Below, in pieces: positions 13,702-16,362 of a stretch of DNA of 16,362 bases. Position 1 is the stretch's first letter; every line of letters starts with the position of its first letter. The notes below the pieces were generated by a model. It was not told the DNA's origin, did no database searches, and worked only from the letters and a program-made list of their open reading frames with translations. The position numbers were made by a program, and so were the translations under genes. Source of the stretch: Planctomycetota bacterium (lineage in GTDB: Bacteria; Planctomycetota; Phycisphaerae; WQYP01); NCBI GenBank assembly GCA_021798635.1, contig JAJZGH010000096.1, positions 1 through 16,362 on the forward strand, given 5' to 3'.

Positions 13702-15225
13702 TTAAAGGGAATCATATTTTTTATCCCGGGATTTAATTGAACCGTCTTCTTTGTCTTTCAGGGCACCGGCAAACCCCATGAATATACGCATGAGCGCCGC
13801 TAAAGCGCGCACTCGAACCGCCAAGTCCGCGCCATGCTGCAGGCGTAGTATCAGCAGCAGTATCTGTTGATCATGCCGCTCCGGCTTGCGCAGGTGCGGA
13901 AGTGTATGGCCCGTGCGTTCGACAACCACATTGGGCCAGGTCATGGCTAATAACCCCTCGGCCCCGCGCGTGGTGCCGTAGCCGCTTTCGCCACGGGCCG
14001 TGAAGGGAACCTCCGGATGAGCGGTGGGGGCGATAAGATCGTTAATGACAATACATCCAGCATCAATTCGGCGGGCCAGAGTGCGGGCGGGCACAGAATC
14101 CCCAAAAACCGCAGCGCTTAAGCGTAAGGGGCAGGCGTTGTAGGCATTGAGTGCTTCAAGCGTATCACTTACCACCTGCACGCAGAGAACCGGTGCCATC
14201 ATATCCGTTGACATAATGGGCATATCCGAAGTGGTATGCATGATAATCAACGGCCCCAGCGGTTTGTCACCCGATATTTTTCCCACGACCAGTCGTGCGC
14301 CACGCGCCAACGCATCGCGCACCAGTGGCACAACCTTTTCCGCTGCTGCTTCGCGTAGCGGTGACAGCGGGTAATCCGCAAAGCGGCTTAGCAGCAGGTG
14401 CTCAAATTTTTCCAGCATGGACCGTACAATAAGGACCCGCCGTGGAGCAATGCACGTGGCGCTGCCATTAAATTCCAGGCCGAATTGCAGCAACGCCACC
14501 GCCCGATACAAATCAGCACTCGATAATATAAACACCGCGTCCGATCCGGAAAGTTCCATAATTGCCGGATGCGGCGGCTTATGGGTCATCGATTCAACAA
14601 TCGCCCTTCCCGCCGGAATCGAGCCAGTCAGAATCACATGATCCACGCCCAGCTTAATAGCGTCATGTACCACTTCGGTATCTTCCGGCAGCAGATGAAT
14701 CAACGTTGGATCAATGCCGCTGGTCCGTAACAGACTCAACAGGGCCATGGCAGCGCCAGTACCCTGGGTTCCGGGTTTTAATAATACAGCGTTGCCTGCT
14801 ACCAGCGCCTGCAGCACCTGCACGCCGGGAAGAAATAATGGGTAGTTGGATGGACCGACAATCAGCACCAGGCCGTGTGGACGGTGATCCACCGTAATGC
14901 GAATGCCGGAAAGCAGGGGCGAGCGGACGCGCGGACGCAGAATTCCTTCCGCGCGGCGCTGTAAAAACCGTGCGGCATTGGCCAAGGGAATAATTTCCGC
15001 AGCCAGACTCTGCACATCGGTGCGATCCGGCAAATGGGATAACGCCTGGATAAAGCGCGCGGGAGACGCGGCCAGGCTTTGGCGAAATTTTGCGATGGCA
15101 TACAGGCGATGCTCAAGGCTCTGCCGGCTCCATTGAATCTGTGAAGCACGTGCCTGGGCCACACTTAATTCCAGCGGTTGCGTGGCGTTGCGACGGACGG
15201 AAAATGGTTGGTCAACAGGTTCCAT
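13702..15225 (-). CDS. Aldehyde dehydrogenase, probably carotenoid aldehyde (AldH-like)
   Basis: This 507-residue protein is an NAD(P)-dependent aldehyde dehydrogenase. Catalytic residues are in place: Asn127 (GPSNYPL), Lys150 (LLKPG), general base Glu224 (MELSG) and nucleophile Cys258 (GSATCIAP). The C-terminal part CIVINDLIAP (391-400) with the following ProPheThr-Ala-Arg-Gly stretch corresponds to the INDT...LPFGG segment of membrane-associated AldH enzymes. By context it should oxidise the C30 carotenoid aldehyde made by the CrtP-like enzyme to the acid, as S. aureus AldH does for 4,4'-diaponeurosporenal. The usual EIFGPVL motif reads DMMAPVL (341-347), so the NAD ribose glutamate is Asp. 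An amphipathic tail (about 450-488) could contact membranes. It starts 15 bases after the CrtN-like gene, with GAGGG 12 bases before ATG 15225, so the genes are probably one operon. Confidence 0.87.
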   Translation of the reverse strand: MEPVDQPFSVRRNATQPLELSVAQARASQIQWSRQSLEHRLYAIAKFRQSLAASPARFIQALSHLPDRTDVQSLAAEIIPLANAARFLQRRAEGILRPRVRSPLLSGIRITVDHRPHGLVLIVGPSNYPLFLPGVQVLQALVAGNAVLLKPGTQGTGAAMALLSLLRTSGIDPTLIHLLPEDTEVVHDAIKLGVDHVILTGSIPAGRAIVESMTHKPPHPAIMELSGSDAVFILSSADLYRAVALLQFGLEFNGSATCIAPRRVLIVRSMLEKFEHLLLSRFADYPLSPLREAAAEKVVPLVRDALARGARLVVGKISGDKPLGPLIIMHTTSDMPIMSTDMMAPVLCVQVVSDTLEALNAYNACPLRLSAAVFGDSVPARTLARRIDAGCIVINDLIAPTAHPEVPFTARGESGYGTTRGAEGLLAMTWPNVVVERTGHTLPHLRKPERHDQQILLLILRLQHGADLAVRVRALAALMRIFMGFAGALKDKEDGSIKSRDKKYDSL

Positions 15226-15240
15226 AAATCACCAAGGCCC

Positions 15241-16362
15241 TCACACTGTCGCCGAATCAGCATCCAATTGCGTGCTTTTCGTAAAATCCATTCTACACTG
15301 TTTCATGGTCATTGCCGAAGCCAGTTGCTCCCATTGCGGTTTATAGCCCAAATCTTCCAGCAGCAGACGCGAACTGATGCGCGCTGATTCATATATCACC
15401 GGCAGCCCGCTTCCGGGGTGGGTGCCGCCGCCAACCAGATAAATTCCGCCGGTTTCTTCCAAGCGGTTATGAGGGCGGAAGTGCAGCATCTGCCGGAAGT
15501 CGTGCGCCAGATTAAATGTCGCTCCCCGGAATATGGCCATACGATTCTGCCAATCTTCCGGGGTTACCACGCGTTCAAAGCGAATGCGGGATTCAATATC
15601 CGTCAGGCCGCAACGTTCCAATTGTTGCAACATGCGTCGGCGGAAGGGAGCCTTGGCAGATTTCCAGTCAATATGACTATGTTGATGCGACACCGGTGCC
15701 AATACATACAAGGTGCTGCAACCCGCCGGTGCCAAAGCGGGATCGGTTACACACGCGTTCTGAATATAAAAGGATGGATCTTCCGACAGCCGATGATCTC
15801 TTTCAATATCCAGCAGATTCTTGCGGTAATCCTCGGCAAGAAAAATATTATGATGCAGCAACTTGGGGTAATGGCCCTCTATGCCCAGATACATCATAAA
15901 TGTGGAACAGGAATAGCGGGCTTTTTCAATACGCTTATTGGTCCAGCGGCGGCGCAGGGCGTCCGGTATAAGGCGGGGAACGCTATAGGCAAAATCCGCA
16001 TTAATCACCACCGCATCAGCCGGATAGGTGGCCTGATTTGTGCGGACGGCCTTTACCGCAGTTCCGTTGAAGATCAATTCTTCTACCGGTTCGCCCAGAC
16101 CAATGCGCACGCCGGAGGATTGCAAAAGTTCCGCCATGCGTTCGCTGACGCGTGAACAACCCCCCAGGGGGTGAAACACACCGTGTTCATACTCCAGGAA
16201 TGATAAAATGGAAAATAATCCCGGACAGCGAAAGGGGGACATGCCCAGGTATTTGGCCTGAAAACTAAAGGCCAGGCGAATGCGTGGATCAGCGAAATAA
16301 CGTTGCAACTCGCGATCCAGCGAATTCCACGGTCGCAGCATGGGCAGCAATTTCATCATGCG
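15241..16362 (-). CDS. crtN: CrtN-like C30 carotenoid desaturase (C-terminal part; start outside window)
   Basis: About 373 residues are visible; the FAD-binding N-terminus lies beyond the right edge, so the apparent ATG near 16359 is internal. Blocks matching S. aureus CrtN by memory include KARYSCSTFMMYLGI, FLAEDYRKNL with LSEDPSFYIQNAC, LAPAGCSTLYVL, and the C-terminal signature IYLVGGGTHPGSGLP. CrtN removes hydrogens stepwise from a C30 backbone (dehydrosqualene, or squalene in the route described for planctomycetes) to give the conjugated chain. The SCS..MYLGI and AEDYR features favour CrtN over C40 phytoene desaturase, but the two are close relatives. It is the first of three co-directional pigment genes seen here. 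The stop is 15 bases before the aldehyde dehydrogenase start, which suggests tight co-expression. Confidence 0.85.
   Translation of the reverse strand, partial: RMMKLLPMLRPWNSLDRELQRYFADPRIRLAFSFQAKYLGMSPFRCPGLFSILSFLEYEHGVFHPLGGCSRVSERMAELLQSSGVRIGLGEPVEELIFNGTAVKAVRTNQATYPADAVVINADFAYSVPRLIPDALRRRWTNKRIEKARYSCSTFMMYLGIEGHYPKLLHHNIFLAEDYRKNLLDIERDHRLSEDPSFYIQNACVTDPALAPAGCSTLYVLAPVSHQHSHIDWKSAKAPFRRRMLQQLERCGLTDIESRIRFERVVTPEDWQNRMAIFRGATFNLAHDFRQMLHFRPHNRLEETGGIYLVGGGTHPGSGLPVIYESARISSRLLLEDLGYKPQWEQLASAMTMKQCRMDFTKSTQLDADSATV

Noticed and set aside
15418..16155. 245-codon open frame on the + strand opposite the CrtN-like gene
   Set aside because: It is a shadow of a strongly recognised minus-strand gene and has no domain or start signal of its own.

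Overview
The window looks like chromosomal DNA of a moderately GC-rich, Gram-negative-type bacterium. The gene set points to the PVC group, most likely a planctomycete: a C30 carotenoid CrtN/AldH/CrtP set outside the Firmicutes, a large BatA-like membrane protein with a von Willebrand A (VWA) domain and an amidotransferase-like middle, and a CDC48-like AAA ATPase with TPRs. This placement is inference; there is no rRNA or other taxonomic marker here. I see no tRNA, rRNA, CRISPR array, transposase or integrase.

Left part, + strand (1-2100): the 3' end of nusB, a possible 41-codon coupled reading frame, and a CLC-family chloride transporter/channel with C-terminal CBS domains. Middle left, + strand (about 2101-5468): a TPR protein with C-terminal membrane segments, an overlapping TPR-AAA ATPase gene, and a small two-helix membrane protein. 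The overlapping pair is the best candidate for an undescribed system: a membrane-anchored TPR scaffold made together with a CDC48-type unfoldase-like ATPase.

Centre, + strand (5469-9566): after a 204-base intergenic stretch with a candidate promoter, a perfect palindrome and a hairpin, there is an MFS transporter fused to a PlsC-type acyltransferase (likely lysophospholipid flipping and re-acylation), an aldo/keto reductase, and a CPBP-family intramembrane protease. They are spaced like an operon. The last gene converges on, and overlaps by 13 bases, the minus-strand VWA gene.

Right part, minus strand (16362 down to 9554): a CrtN-like desaturase cut by the window edge, an aldehyde dehydrogenase, a CrtP-like carotenoid oxidase, and the VWA protein. 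The first three match the order of chemistry in the staphyloxanthin pathway: desaturation of a C30 backbone, oxidation of the terminal methyl to an aldehyde, then oxidation to a carboxylic acid. They most likely make a C30 carotenoic acid. The C30 synthase or squalene genes and any glycosyl- or acyltransferase tailoring genes would lie outside the window. No intergenic stretch exceeds 300 bases.
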